Shown in pieces: positions 1 to 6,842 of a DNA stretch of 23,228 nucleotides; position 1 is the stretch's first letter, and each line of letters begins with the position of its first letter. The stretch comes from an uncultured Clostridia bacterium (GTDB taxonomy: Bacteria; Bacillota; Clostridia; Oscillospirales; Acutalibacteraceae). Made by a program: the position numbers and the translations under genes. A model generated the notes under the pieces. The model was not told the DNA's origin and did no database searches. It saw only the letters and a program-made list of their open reading frames with translations. The stretch is taken from contig CANRAN010000005.1 in assembly GCA_947628595.1 (NCBI GenBank), forward strand, positions 1-23,228, in the 5' to 3' direction.

Positions 1-338
1 AAAGCTCCTGGGGATTTCAATATGAACACTCACTCGTCCCCGAAGCAGACGGTGTCACAAGACTTCCTATACAACTTCTTGAGAGTGTGGGGAATCTTGT
101 TATAGTCGCAGTCCTTATTCTTCTATCAAAAAAAATACATACAAAAGGCTTCCTTCTTCCCTTGTATTTACTTATGTATGGTATTTTACGGTTTACAACA
201 GAATTTTTCCGGGGCGATGAAATCCGCGGTTTTCTTTTCGGAATATCAACATCGCAATGGATAAGTGCATTTGTAATAATTGCTTCTACAACTGCATTAA
301 TGAAAATAGTTAATCAGGGAAAAGTAAAGGTCATATAA
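1..338 (+). CDS. lgt: Prolipoprotein diacylglyceryl transferase, C-terminal part (cut by left edge)
   Basis: This is the C-terminal ~111 codons of Lgt, the membrane enzyme that transfers a diacylglyceryl group from phosphatidylglycerol to the lipobox cysteine of prelipoproteins. The frame is open from base 3 and ends in TAA at 336-338. What is visible is the RLPIQLLES stretch (the counterpart of the family's R-x-P-x-QLYE motif), a membrane segment, then LMYGILRFTTEFFRGDE (the conserved GxxRFxxEFFRxD block), and a terminal GISTSQWIS motif followed by a last hydrophobic helix. The catalytic His/Arg part lies outside the window. In B. subtilis lgt sits directly downstream of hprK; here it converges on the hprK-murB-rapZ-whiA group from the opposite strand and shares a hairpin with it. 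The GTG at 87 is an internal codon, not a start. Confidence 0.9.
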   Translation, partial: SSWGFQYEHSLVPEADGVTRLPIQLLESVGNLVIVAVLILLSKKIHTKGFLLPLYLLMYGILRFTTEFFRGDEIRGFLFGISTSQWISAFVIIASTTALMKIVNQGKVKVI

Positions 339-345
339 TAAAGGA

Positions 346-382
346 TACCCGTCTGTCTTAGAACTAAAAAGACAAACGGGTA
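346..382. terminator. Bidirectional hairpin terminator between lgt and whiA
   Basis: The arms at 347-359 and 369-381 form a 13-bp stem with one mismatch on the plus strand, which becomes a G-U wobble on the minus strand; an outer T-A pair extends it. The loop is about 9 nt. A T-run follows on the plus side at 385-389, and the minus side is T-rich. The position, between two convergent stop codons, fits a shared terminator. Confidence 0.75.
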
Positions 383-400
383 AATTTTTATACAAATTCT

Positions 401-1333
401 TTAATTTTCTGTTTCGCTAAGTTCCTGTGCAATTTCCATAATCTTCATAATTCTGTGATTTACACCGGAACGGCTTATCGGTGTACTGAGTGCCTCGCCA
501 AGCTCCCTCAGATTATATTCGGGATTTTCCTCACGCAGCTGTGCAAGTTCCCTCAGTTCCTCCGACAGATACCCAAGTCCGCGCTTCTCCCGTATAATAC
601 CTATTGCCCTAAGCTGCCTTGCAGCCGCAGCCGCTGTCTTATTGCTGTTTGCTGTTTCGGAGTTTATCTGTCTGTTCACCTTATTCCTTACAGACTTATA
701 TATCTGCTGCTGTATTATATCAAGTGATGCCATTTGCGCACCGATATATGTAAGCATATCGGATATAAGGTCACTGCCCTTCAGATATACGATATAGCTT
801 CCCTTTCGCCTTACAATATTCGGCTCATTCCTCATGATATCAATCTCACTCATAAGCCGACTGAGATCGTTCGCAAGATTCATATGAGGAACGACAAATT
901 CCATATGATAATCTTTTTCGGGATCGGTAACATTGCCGCAGACAAGGAAAGCCCCCCTCAAAAAATAAGGTATATATTCCTCGCTTTCAATGTTTGCACG
1001 ATTTATCCTAAGACTTGGCGTATTATCTACATGACCGAAATAATCGAATATCCTGCCGCAATCCTCACTGTCCGGTACACTCAATGTGTAAATATCCTTT
1101 TCCTCTCTGCGTTTTGTAAGAGTACATGAGGTTTCGACAATAGCCGAGGTCAGTGCGGATAGTGTTTCCGCATATAAAACCGCAACCGCCTTACAACCTG
1201 TTGTAAACGATATTGCTTTTGTAGAAAAATATTTTGAAAACAGTGCCATACCGTATGCAAAGGCGTATTTCTTCCTTTCATCCGATATTTTCAACGCACA
1301 AAGCTCCCTTTTTGTTTCCTTTGAAAATGACAT
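401..1333 (-). CDS. whiA: WhiA family DNA-binding regulator
   Basis: WhiA homologue of 310 aa, the normal length. The family has an N-terminal degenerate LAGLIDADG homing-endonuclease-like domain and a C-terminal helix-turn-helix. In actinobacteria it activates sporulation septation genes; in Bacillus it affects division and chromosome segregation. Visible marks are the N-terminal SFSKETKRELCAL stretch and the C-terminal NLRELGEAL...SRSGVNHRIMKIMEIA helix-turn-helix block. The ATG is preceded by AAGGTGAT at good spacing. It starts 11 nt after the rapZ stop and is the last gene of the hprK-murB-rapZ-whiA group, ending before the shared hairpin with lgt. No yvcK gene lies between rapZ and whiA, unlike many Firmicutes. 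Confidence 0.93.
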   Translation of the reverse strand: MSFSKETKRELCALKISDERKKYAFAYGMALFSKYFSTKAISFTTGCKAVAVLYAETLSALTSAIVETSCTLTKRREEKDIYTLSVPDSEDCGRIFDYFGHVDNTPSLRINRANIESEEYIPYFLRGAFLVCGNVTDPEKDYHMEFVVPHMNLANDLSRLMSEIDIMRNEPNIVRRKGSYIVYLKGSDLISDMLTYIGAQMASLDIIQQQIYKSVRNKVNRQINSETANSNKTAAAAARQLRAIGIIREKRGLGYLSEELRELAQLREENPEYNLRELGEALSTPISRSGVNHRIMKIMEIAQELSETEN

Positions 1334-1344
1334 TTATATCACCT

Positions 1345-2205
1345 TCAGTTTTTACTTATATCCCTGTGGTGCACAATAGCTCTCTGCCCTGTTTCAAGTA
1401 TATGATTATACAAAACTCTTGTAAGCGTTACAGAGCGGTGCTTTCCACCCGTGCAGCCAATTCCTATAACAAGCTGACTTTTTCCCTCACTCAGATACAG
1501 TGGCAAAGAATAATCAACAAGGTCAACCATCCTTTTCGCAAAGCCGTCTGACTGTTCAAACTGCATAACATAATCATATACACAGGCCTCAAGTCCCGTA
1601 TGCTCCTTAAGCTCCGGAATATAGAACGGATTGGGCAGACAACGCACATCAAACACCAAGTCAGCCTCAGCCGGAAGTCCGTATTTAAAGCCAAATGACA
1701 TACAGGTCACCGTCAGTCCCAACGATACATTCCCAAGAAATAATGAGGTTATCCTTTCCTTAAGCTGTGTCGGTGACAAAAGAGAGGTATCTATAACATA
1801 ATCCGCACGTGCCTTGACCGGCATAAGAAGCTCTCGCTCAAGACTTACTGCAAGCTCTGTTGTCGCCGAGTTATCACTCAGCGGATGCTTTCTCCTCGTT
1901 TCTTTGAAACGTCTGAGCAATACATCATCCCTTGCATCAAGAAACAATATCTTGTATTTTTTATGTACCGACCTGAGTTTATCAAGGGAATCAAATAAAT
2001 CGTCAAACACATCCCCCGCTCTTATATCGGTAACAACCGCTATCTTTTTCATATGCTCATCCGTAGATTTTTCACAAAGCTCATAAAATGTCGGAACCAA
2101 AACAGGAGGTATATTATCTACACAATAAAAACCAATATCCTCCATATTTTTCATAGCAACTGACTTTCCGGCCCCCGACAATCCGGTAATAATTATAAAT
2201 TCCAT
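1345..2205 (-). CDS. rapZ: RapZ/YvcJ family nucleotide-binding protein (RNase adapter family)
   Basis: P-loop protein of 286 aa. The E. coli member is an RNase E adapter controlling glmS through GlmZ; the B. subtilis member YvcJ binds and hydrolyses nucleotides. The Walker A motif GLSGAGKS is at residues 8-15, followed by the family stretch DIGFYCVDNIPP; the C-terminal half ends with GCTGGKHRSVTLTR, the most conserved block of the RapZ C-terminal domain. The frame could open at a GTG at 2217, but the ATG at 2205 is preferred: GGGTGG stands 8 nt upstream and the protein then begins directly with the beta strand before the P-loop, as in relatives. It is the third gene of the hprK-murB-rapZ-whiA group. 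Confidence 0.93.
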   Translation of the reverse strand: MEFIIITGLSGAGKSVAMKNMEDIGFYCVDNIPPVLVPTFYELCEKSTDEHMKKIAVVTDIRAGDVFDDLFDSLDKLRSVHKKYKILFLDARDDVLLRRFKETRRKHPLSDNSATTELAVSLERELLMPVKARADYVIDTSLLSPTQLKERITSLFLGNVSLGLTVTCMSFGFKYGLPAEADLVFDVRCLPNPFYIPELKEHTGLEACVYDYVMQFEQSDGFAKRMVDLVDYSLPLYLSEGKSQLVIGIGCTGGKHRSVTLTRVLYNHILETGQRAIVHHRDISKN

Positions 2206-2276
2206 CTGCACTGCCACCCGTATTTCACCAAAAATTTCCTATTTCCGTATGATATTCCTTATATTAATTTATACTT

Positions 2277-3182
2277 TCATTCAATATATTTTATCTCACA
2301 TTGCAGCTCCACACCGGTTTTTTCACGTACCGCACCCTTAACCCTTTCAATAAGCTCCAGAACATCGCCGGAAGATGCTCGTCCGTTATTTACAATAAAG
2401 CCTGAATGTTTCTCACTCACCTGCGCATCCCCGACAGATAAGCCCTTAAGACCGCACTGCTCAATAAGTGCCGCAGCATAATAACCCTCTGGTCGCTTGA
2501 ATACACTCCCCGCACTCGGACGGTTAAGCGGCTGCTTTGCCTTACGCCTCTCCATTGTGTCCTGCATGAGATAAAATATTTCATTCTTATTTTTCGGAAA
2601 AAGCTTCAGTGTTACATCAAGAATAATAACATCTCTGTCGGTATAAAAGCTGTGTCTGTATGAAAACTCATGCTTTTCCGCTGACAACTCCCTTATATTG
2701 CCGTTACTGTCAAGGTACCTTGACGATACAACAACATCTTTTATTTCACCGCCATAGGCTCCGGCATTCATATATACCGCACCGCCCACAGAGCCGGGAA
2801 TACCCCATGCAAATTCTATCCCTCCCAGGCTGTTATTTTTAGCATAAATACACACCCCGGCAAGACTCACACCTGCACCGCAGCGGAGAGTATTTTCATC
2901 CGTCAATTCAATTTCATCAAAATCCCCGCCAAGCTTTATTACAACTCCACTTATTCCCTTATCGGAAACCAATAGGTTCGAGCCAAGACCTATCACAAAA
3001 TACGGAATTTCAAAGCTTTTACAGGATTCTGTAACATTTTTGAGTGCATCTATGCTTTTGACCTCACAAAAGCACTCGGCATTACCTCCTATACGAAAGC
3101 TCGTATGGAGATACATCGGCTCATCCCTCTTTATTATTACAGATTCGCTCTGTATTGATTTTATAAATTCGTCGGTTACCAT
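2277..3182 (-). CDS. murB: UDP-N-acetylmuramate dehydrogenase
   Basis: MurB (301 aa) reduces UDP-GlcNAc-enolpyruvate to UDP-MurNAc using FAD and NADPH in the cytoplasm, the second committed step of peptidoglycan precursor synthesis. The FAD-binding part is seen as HTSFRIGG (26-33), GLGSNLLV (65-72) and GIPGSVGGAVYMNAGAYGGE (127-146). The expected catalytic residues are present: Arg176 in SYRHSFY, Ser226 in AGSVFKRP, and Glu296 near the C-terminus. The length and the short form suggest the type IIb MurB usual in Firmicutes. AGGAG lies 8 nt before the ATG. It is placed 63 nt downstream of hprK and 71 nt upstream of the chosen rapZ start. Confidence 0.95.
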   Translation of the reverse strand: MVTDEFIKSIQSESVIIKRDEPMYLHTSFRIGGNAECFCEVKSIDALKNVTESCKSFEIPYFVIGLGSNLLVSDKGISGVVIKLGGDFDEIELTDENTLRCGAGVSLAGVCIYAKNNSLGGIEFAWGIPGSVGGAVYMNAGAYGGEIKDVVVSSRYLDSNGNIRELSAEKHEFSYRHSFYTDRDVIILDVTLKLFPKNKNEIFYLMQDTMERRKAKQPLNRPSAGSVFKRPEGYYAAALIEQCGLKGLSVGDAQVSEKHSGFIVNNGRASSGDVLELIERVKGAVREKTGVELQCEIKYIE

Positions 3183-3245
3183 AATATATTCTCCTAATTA
3201 TATTTTTCAGACCGGCTGATATAACCTCTGTCCAGCAAACAACTG

Positions 3246-4214
3246 TCAGAACTCAATGGGCTTTACATTACCCTTATCATCCTCTTCTTCGGGATATTCC
3301 AGACCGAGTGCGGCAAACAATTCCCTTGCCGCATTATAACCCATCTTTCTCTGACGGTTATTCATAGCCGCAACCTCAATTATAACTGCAAGGTTACGTC
3401 CGGGCTTTACAGGTATCGTTACAATCGGTATTTGATTATTAAGTATCTCTGTCATTTCGCTGTTCATACCCATACGGTCATACACCTTTTTGTTATCCCA
3501 CAGTTCAAGATTTATAACCATATCAATCTTCTGAGAAAGCTTTACAGAGCCCATACCGAATATCCTTCTTGCATTAATTATACCTATGCCTCTCAGCTCG
3601 ATAAAATGACGTATATTTTCCGGTGCTGAGCCGATTAGCTGTGTATTTGACACCCTGCGTATCTCTACCGCATCATCAGCGATAAGACGATGTCCACGTT
3701 TGATAAGCTCTATTGCTGTTTCACTTTTACCCACTCCGCTGTCGCCGACAAGAAGCAGCCCTTCACCATATACCTCAACCAAAACACCATGTCTTGTCAC
3801 CCTCGGGGCAAGTTCAAGATTCATAAAATTAACAAGCTCCGCTGTTATTGAGGATGTAGGCTCGGACGTTCTCAGAACCGGTATCTTACATTTTTCTGCG
3901 GCAGACATAAGCTCTCCGTATGGTATTATATTCCTCGTTACTATTATTGCCGGGGGATCAAGATCAAAAAGTCTTTCAATAACATGGTACCTCTGCTCGG
4001 TGCTGAAACGATTAAGATAGCTGTTCTCGGTATTTCCGAAAAGCATTATTCTTGAATTATCAAAAAAGTCGAGAAATCCCGTAAGCTCAAGTCCGGGACG
4101 AGTTATATCCTTTGAAAAAATCTGTATTTCATCGGGGTTATTTGGCATATATGCCACATCAAGCGACAGCTCTTTTATTATTTTTGATAAGCTGACCGAA
4201 AATTTTGGTTCCAA
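3246..4214 (-). CDS. hprK: HPr kinase/phosphorylase
   Basis: HprK (322 aa) phosphorylates HPr (and Crh where present) on Ser46 using ATP or PPi and reverses this with Pi, controlling CcpA-dependent catabolite repression. It has an N-terminal domain (about 1-130), then His142 in RHGVLVEVYG, Walker A GDSGVGKS at 157-164, the LIADDAVEI stretch at 178-186, and the family signature IEVAAMNNRQRKMGYNAA at about 279-296. The start is TTG at 4214: AGGTG lies 7 nt upstream and the next Met (residue 23) would cut the N-terminal domain. It is the first gene of the group with murB, rapZ and whiA. An extended C-terminal acidic tail (EEEDDKGNV) is present. No ptsH or crh gene is in the window. Confidence 0.95.
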   Translation of the reverse strand: MEPKFSVSLSKIIKELSLDVAYMPNNPDEIQIFSKDITRPGLELTGFLDFFDNSRIMLFGNTENSYLNRFSTEQRYHVIERLFDLDPPAIIVTRNIIPYGELMSAAEKCKIPVLRTSEPTSSITAELVNFMNLELAPRVTRHGVLVEVYGEGLLLVGDSGVGKSETAIELIKRGHRLIADDAVEIRRVSNTQLIGSAPENIRHFIELRGIGIINARRIFGMGSVKLSQKIDMVINLELWDNKKVYDRMGMNSEMTEILNNQIPIVTIPVKPGRNLAVIIEVAAMNNRQRKMGYNAARELFAALGLEYPEEEDDKGNVKPIEF

Positions 4215-4253
4215 ATCACTGCACCTGCCTTTGTATAGTTTACGATAATAATC

Positions 4254-4282
4254 ATTATAACCTATTTAACCAAATTATTAAA
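4254..4282 (-). promoter_or_regulatory. Possible sigma-A promoter for hprK-murB-rapZ-whiA
   Basis: A perfect -10 TATAAT (minus strand, 4254-4259) is preceded at 17 nt by a weak -35 TTTAAT (4277-4282). The leader to the TTG start would be about 33 nt. No convincing terminator separates this from the upstream glycosyltransferase, so read-through is also possible. Confidence 0.4.
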
Positions 4283-4388
4283 GTGTTTTTTGAAATATTT
4301 TATAAAAACCGACAACATTTTTTATTTTCATAATATTTTTAGGGATAAGGTTTGTATCACTCCGGTAATGCAAATAATGCAGCACCGT

Positions 4389-5585
4389 TTATTTGATAAT
4401 ATCAACATTTATTTTGAATGCCTTCATTGCCTGTTCGTAAACCTTGACTGTACATTTAGCCATATATTCCGCATCCGTATCTCTCATGCTTCGTCTTACT
4501 ATGCTCCTCATCTGCCGTTTTTCATGGGTATTAAAGGCGGATAATTTTTTGAGGTATTTCGCAAATCCGGCTTCGTTTTTACATACAAAACCATTTACTC
4601 CGTCCTTTATCATATTGTATGCATATTTCTCCTTATCCTCCTTTACGAGAACGGGCAGACCGCAGGACATAGCCTCAACAAATGACATAGACATAAGTGC
4701 GTCGTCCGAGGAACAGACATATATATCGCAGGCAGAATAAATTGCAGGCATAAGATTGTGCGCAATCATTCCCGTGAAATGCACCATGTCGGTAATTTTG
4801 AATTTTCTGCTCATTGATTTCAGATATTCAAGTTCTGTTCCGTCACCTACAATAAGCAGATGTATATTATCACTCTTTTTTATATGCCTTGCAAATGCAC
4901 TCAAAACAAATTCCAAGTTCTTATCAATACTCAGATCCCCGGCAAATACCGCAACGACTGAATTCTGAGGGAGCCTAAGCCTTTTCCTAAGTTTCCTTAC
5001 CGCATCATCGCTTGCATTTTTATAATTGAACACACTTCTGTCTGTTGCAGAGGGTATGAGATGTACCTTGCGTTTTCTTCCGGCAGCACGTACAAATGAC
5101 GCAGCACGTTTATTTGAGGAGGCTATAACATTAGAGTTATCCAACATATCGCAGAAATGCTTTTTCTCAATCAGCGTTTTTATTTTCCATGTAAGCACCG
5201 AGCTGTCGGAGGCAAATCTGTCAAGGTAGTAATCATGTACCGAAAAGACCACCGGACATCTTAGCTTATCCGCTATATTCAGAGCCATATATCCGATTTT
5301 TGTATCTGTTTGAATATGTATGACATCCGGAGCAAATTTAGTAAGGAATTTCATTACATATTTATCGTCTATATTTTTACACTGATACCCGTATTTGTTC
5401 ATGGATTTCTTCGCCGGACAGCGCACAACACCGTCCTTGAATACGGATTGCTCTGTATGTAGTGAAGAGGTTACAACAATAACTTTATGTCCGAGAGCTT
5501 CAAGACCTTTTTTAAGAACAGCCACATAACTTGAAATTCCGCAAACATATGGTGCAAGTACCTCAGAAAAAATTGCCACATTCAT
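4389..5585 (-). CDS. GT4-type glycosyltransferase (GT-B fold)
   Basis: Predicted retaining glycosyltransferase of 398 aa, family GT4, without an obvious signal peptide; likely acts at the inner face of the membrane on a lipid or surface glycan. The N-terminal acceptor domain starts NVAIFSEVLAPYVCGISSYV, followed by LEALGHKVIVVTS, as in diacylglycerol glucosyltransferase-like members. The C-terminal donor domain shows VAVFAGDLSIDKNLEFVLSA, LLIVGDGTE and FVEAMSCGLPVLV. Glu304 is the second Glu of the EX7E motif, but the first position is Ala296, which is unusual. A GTG at 5594 opens the frame but lies inside the GGTGAT ribosome binding site of the ATG at 5585, so the ATG is used. It stands alone between two long gene-free stretches. 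Acceptor and sugar cannot be named from sequence. Confidence 0.85.
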   Translation of the reverse strand: MNVAIFSEVLAPYVCGISSYVAVLKKGLEALGHKVIVVTSSLHTEQSVFKDGVVRCPAKKSMNKYGYQCKNIDDKYVMKFLTKFAPDVIHIQTDTKIGYMALNIADKLRCPVVFSVHDYYLDRFASDSSVLTWKIKTLIEKKHFCDMLDNSNVIASSNKRAASFVRAAGRKRKVHLIPSATDRSVFNYKNASDDAVRKLRKRLRLPQNSVVAVFAGDLSIDKNLEFVLSAFARHIKKSDNIHLLIVGDGTELEYLKSMSRKFKITDMVHFTGMIAHNLMPAIYSACDIYVCSSDDALMSMSFVEAMSCGLPVLVKEDKEKYAYNMIKDGVNGFVCKNEAGFAKYLKKLSAFNTHEKRQMRSIVRRSMRDTDAEYMAKCTVKVYEQAMKAFKINVDIIK

Positions 5586-5627
5586 AATAATCACCGTTTA
5601 TTCTGCTTATTTCGTACAACTGTATAT

Positions 5628-5654
5628 AGTATAGCACATACTCAACCTTTACAA
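5628..5654 (-). promoter_or_regulatory. Extended -10 promoter for the glycosyltransferase
   Basis: On the minus strand, TGC-TATACT (5628-5636) forms an extended -10; TTGTAA (5649-5654) is a 4/6 -35 at 15 nt. The start of transcription would fall near 5620, giving a leader of about 35 nt before the ATG at 5585. Confidence 0.45.
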
Positions 5655-5700
5655 AAGGGGAATTTACAAAAAATTCAATATGTTTCGATTTTAATGCAAA

Positions 5701-5737
5701 AGGCAAAAGACACAGAGAAACCTCTGTGTCTTTGCCT
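5701..5737 (-). terminator. Strong stem-loop, possible terminator of a short transcript
   Basis: The arms at 5701-5717 and 5722-5737 pair over about 16 bp with one bulged A and a 4-nt loop. On the minus strand the stem is followed by TTTGCATTAAAA, a moderate U-rich tail; no T-run follows on the plus strand. It lies about 125-160 nt downstream of the promoter at 5870-5898 and about 50 nt upstream of the glycosyltransferase promoter, so it would separate the two. Confidence 0.5.
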
Positions 5738-5862
5738 AAAAGGAATAAAAAGAAAAAAGGAAAAAGGAAAGAAAAGAAATAATCGAAAGTAGGTACAGTC
5801 GAATATTCTCTTATAATCAAATTAATTTACACATCACGGTTTTTTATTTTACTTCCCGTTGA
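5701..5862 (-). ncRNA. Candidate small RNA with long pyrimidine tract
   Basis: This segment runs from the predicted start of a consensus promoter (5870-5898) to the end of a strong hairpin (5701-5737), giving an RNA of about 160 nt. No open frame with a ribosome binding site is seen inside; a 12-codon frame starting at the predicted transcription start has no Shine-Dalgarno. The most striking part is a run of about 45 nt, almost only C and U (complement of 5735-5781), with several UCCUU-like motifs that could pair with ribosome binding sites. Not recognised as any known RNA family. The alternative is a long leader of the glycosyltransferase gene with an attenuator-like hairpin. All of this is inference from sequence. 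Confidence 0.35.
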
Positions 5863-5869
5863 CATCTAT

Positions 5870-5898
5870 ATAATACACTAAAATAATTCATTTGTCAA
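5870..5898 (-). promoter_or_regulatory. Consensus sigma-A promoter in the gene-free stretch
   Basis: On the minus strand, a perfect -35 TTGACA (5893-5898) and a -10 TATTAT (5870-5875, 5/6) are separated by exactly 17 nt. Transcription would start near 5862. The next gene in this direction begins only at 5585, with a strong hairpin and a separate promoter between. Confidence 0.6.
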
Positions 5899-5952
5899 GC
5901 TTTTTTTATCAAATTTTTATATATTTTTTTTATTTAAGTATTTAATTATAAA

Positions 5953-6013
5953 GTAGTGCTGGTGGGGGCAGCACCGTGCGGAAGCTGTTATACCGTAAGC
6001 CGGGCTTCAATAC
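5953..6013. other. GC-rich structured block downstream of the mutS2 operon
   Basis: About 60 GC-rich bases stand out in otherwise AT-rich DNA, just after the stop of the 6032 gene. The arms 5956-5961 and 5969-5974 form a 6-bp hairpin with a 7-nt loop. On the minus strand it is followed by TACTTTATAATT, so it may end the phoH-to-6032 operon. A second possible pairing, GAAGC with GCTTC, spans the rest of the block. Not recognised as a known riboswitch or RNA family. Confidence 0.35.
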
Positions 6014-6031
6014 TCAACTAAATTATTATAT

Positions 6032-6784
6032 TCACTGACTGAACCATGAAACCACTTTATCCTTTATTTTATTATAAATACCTGATAAGGCTTCCTTTCC
6101 CTCATCAGAGCTAATATATTCCCCTGCAACCTTTAGTGCCTGTCCTGTAAGACTATTGGTCCGGCACATAACCTTACCGTCGGAGGAAACAAAATTCCTG
6201 ATGTATAGGTCAATATCATAATCCTTTATTTTATATGTGTATTTCGCTTCTACATTTATCGTTGTTCCGCTTACAATTATATGCTCCTTGTTTTCCGATA
6301 ACCTTGACAGAATATATGAAAGTACCTTATCGGGTATTCCAAGTTCACCAACATAGGCATCATAAAGACCTACCGACAGCGTACTTGTTTCCGTGTCCAG
6401 GGAAAAGCTCAGCTTTGAACGTACCGCAAGCCGGAACCCCTTGATATATATATGTGCATATATCTCCGCCGGCTCTTTTTCATGCAAATATACCATAATA
6501 TGATCTACGCCGGAATTATTGCCGTCGTAATCGGTACAATATTTTTTATTTATATAAGTGTTAAGCTCTGCTTCGCTTATTTCAAATTCCTTTCCGAAAG
6601 CCGCTCCTACAAGCAAAGTTTTCAAAAATGTATTTTCCGATTTTTCATTCAGTGTATATTTATCCTTTATATTATCTGTAAAGGCAAGAGCTATACATCG
6701 GCATATAAAAATAATCACTGCAACGAGAATAAGTATAAATATCGTAATTATAATTATACCTGTCTTTCTTTTACTTTTTGCCAT
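6032..6784 (-). CDS. Membrane-anchored protein, YpmS (DUF2140)-like
   Basis: Protein of 250 aa, function unknown. It has a basic N-terminus (KSKRK), one hydrophobic helix at about 8-31, and an extracytoplasmic remainder with alternating beta-strand-like segments (for example YAHIYIKGFRLAVRSKLSF and STLSVGLYDAYVGELGIP). The order of an N-terminal anchor, a short helix (ISEAELNTYINKKY), then repeated strands and a GELGIP-type turn recalls the YpmS/DUF2140 family, but this rests on pattern only. AAGGTGGG stands close upstream of the ATG. It follows mutS2 by 58 nt and is probably the last gene of the phoH operon. No enzyme motif is seen. Confidence 0.7.
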   Translation of the reverse strand: MAKSKRKTGIIIITIFILILVAVIIFICRCIALAFTDNIKDKYTLNEKSENTFLKTLLVGAAFGKEFEISEAELNTYINKKYCTDYDGNNSGVDHIMVYLHEKEPAEIYAHIYIKGFRLAVRSKLSFSLDTETSTLSVGLYDAYVGELGIPDKVLSYILSRLSENKEHIIVSGTTINVEAKYTYKIKDYDIDLYIRNFVSSDGKVMCRTNSLTGQALKVAGEYISSDEGKEALSGIYNKIKDKVVSWFSQ

Positions 6785-6842
6785 ATTGTCCCACCTTTTC
6801 CTAAGCGTATATCGTACCTATAAAATAAGTAAACCACATAGA

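Noticed and set aside
734..1129. 131-aa plus-strand frame
   Set aside because: Shadow of whiA on the opposite strand without a start signal.
4360..4388. Stem-loop after the glycosyltransferase stop as a terminator
   Set aside because: The pairing around CGGT/ACCG has a 2x2 internal mismatch and no T-run on the minus strand.
5563..5820. 85-aa frame on the minus strand across the CU-rich tract and hairpin
   Set aside because: It starts with TTG without a ribosome site, its Phe/Leu-rich part is only the translated pyrimidine tract, and it overlaps the glycosyltransferase start.
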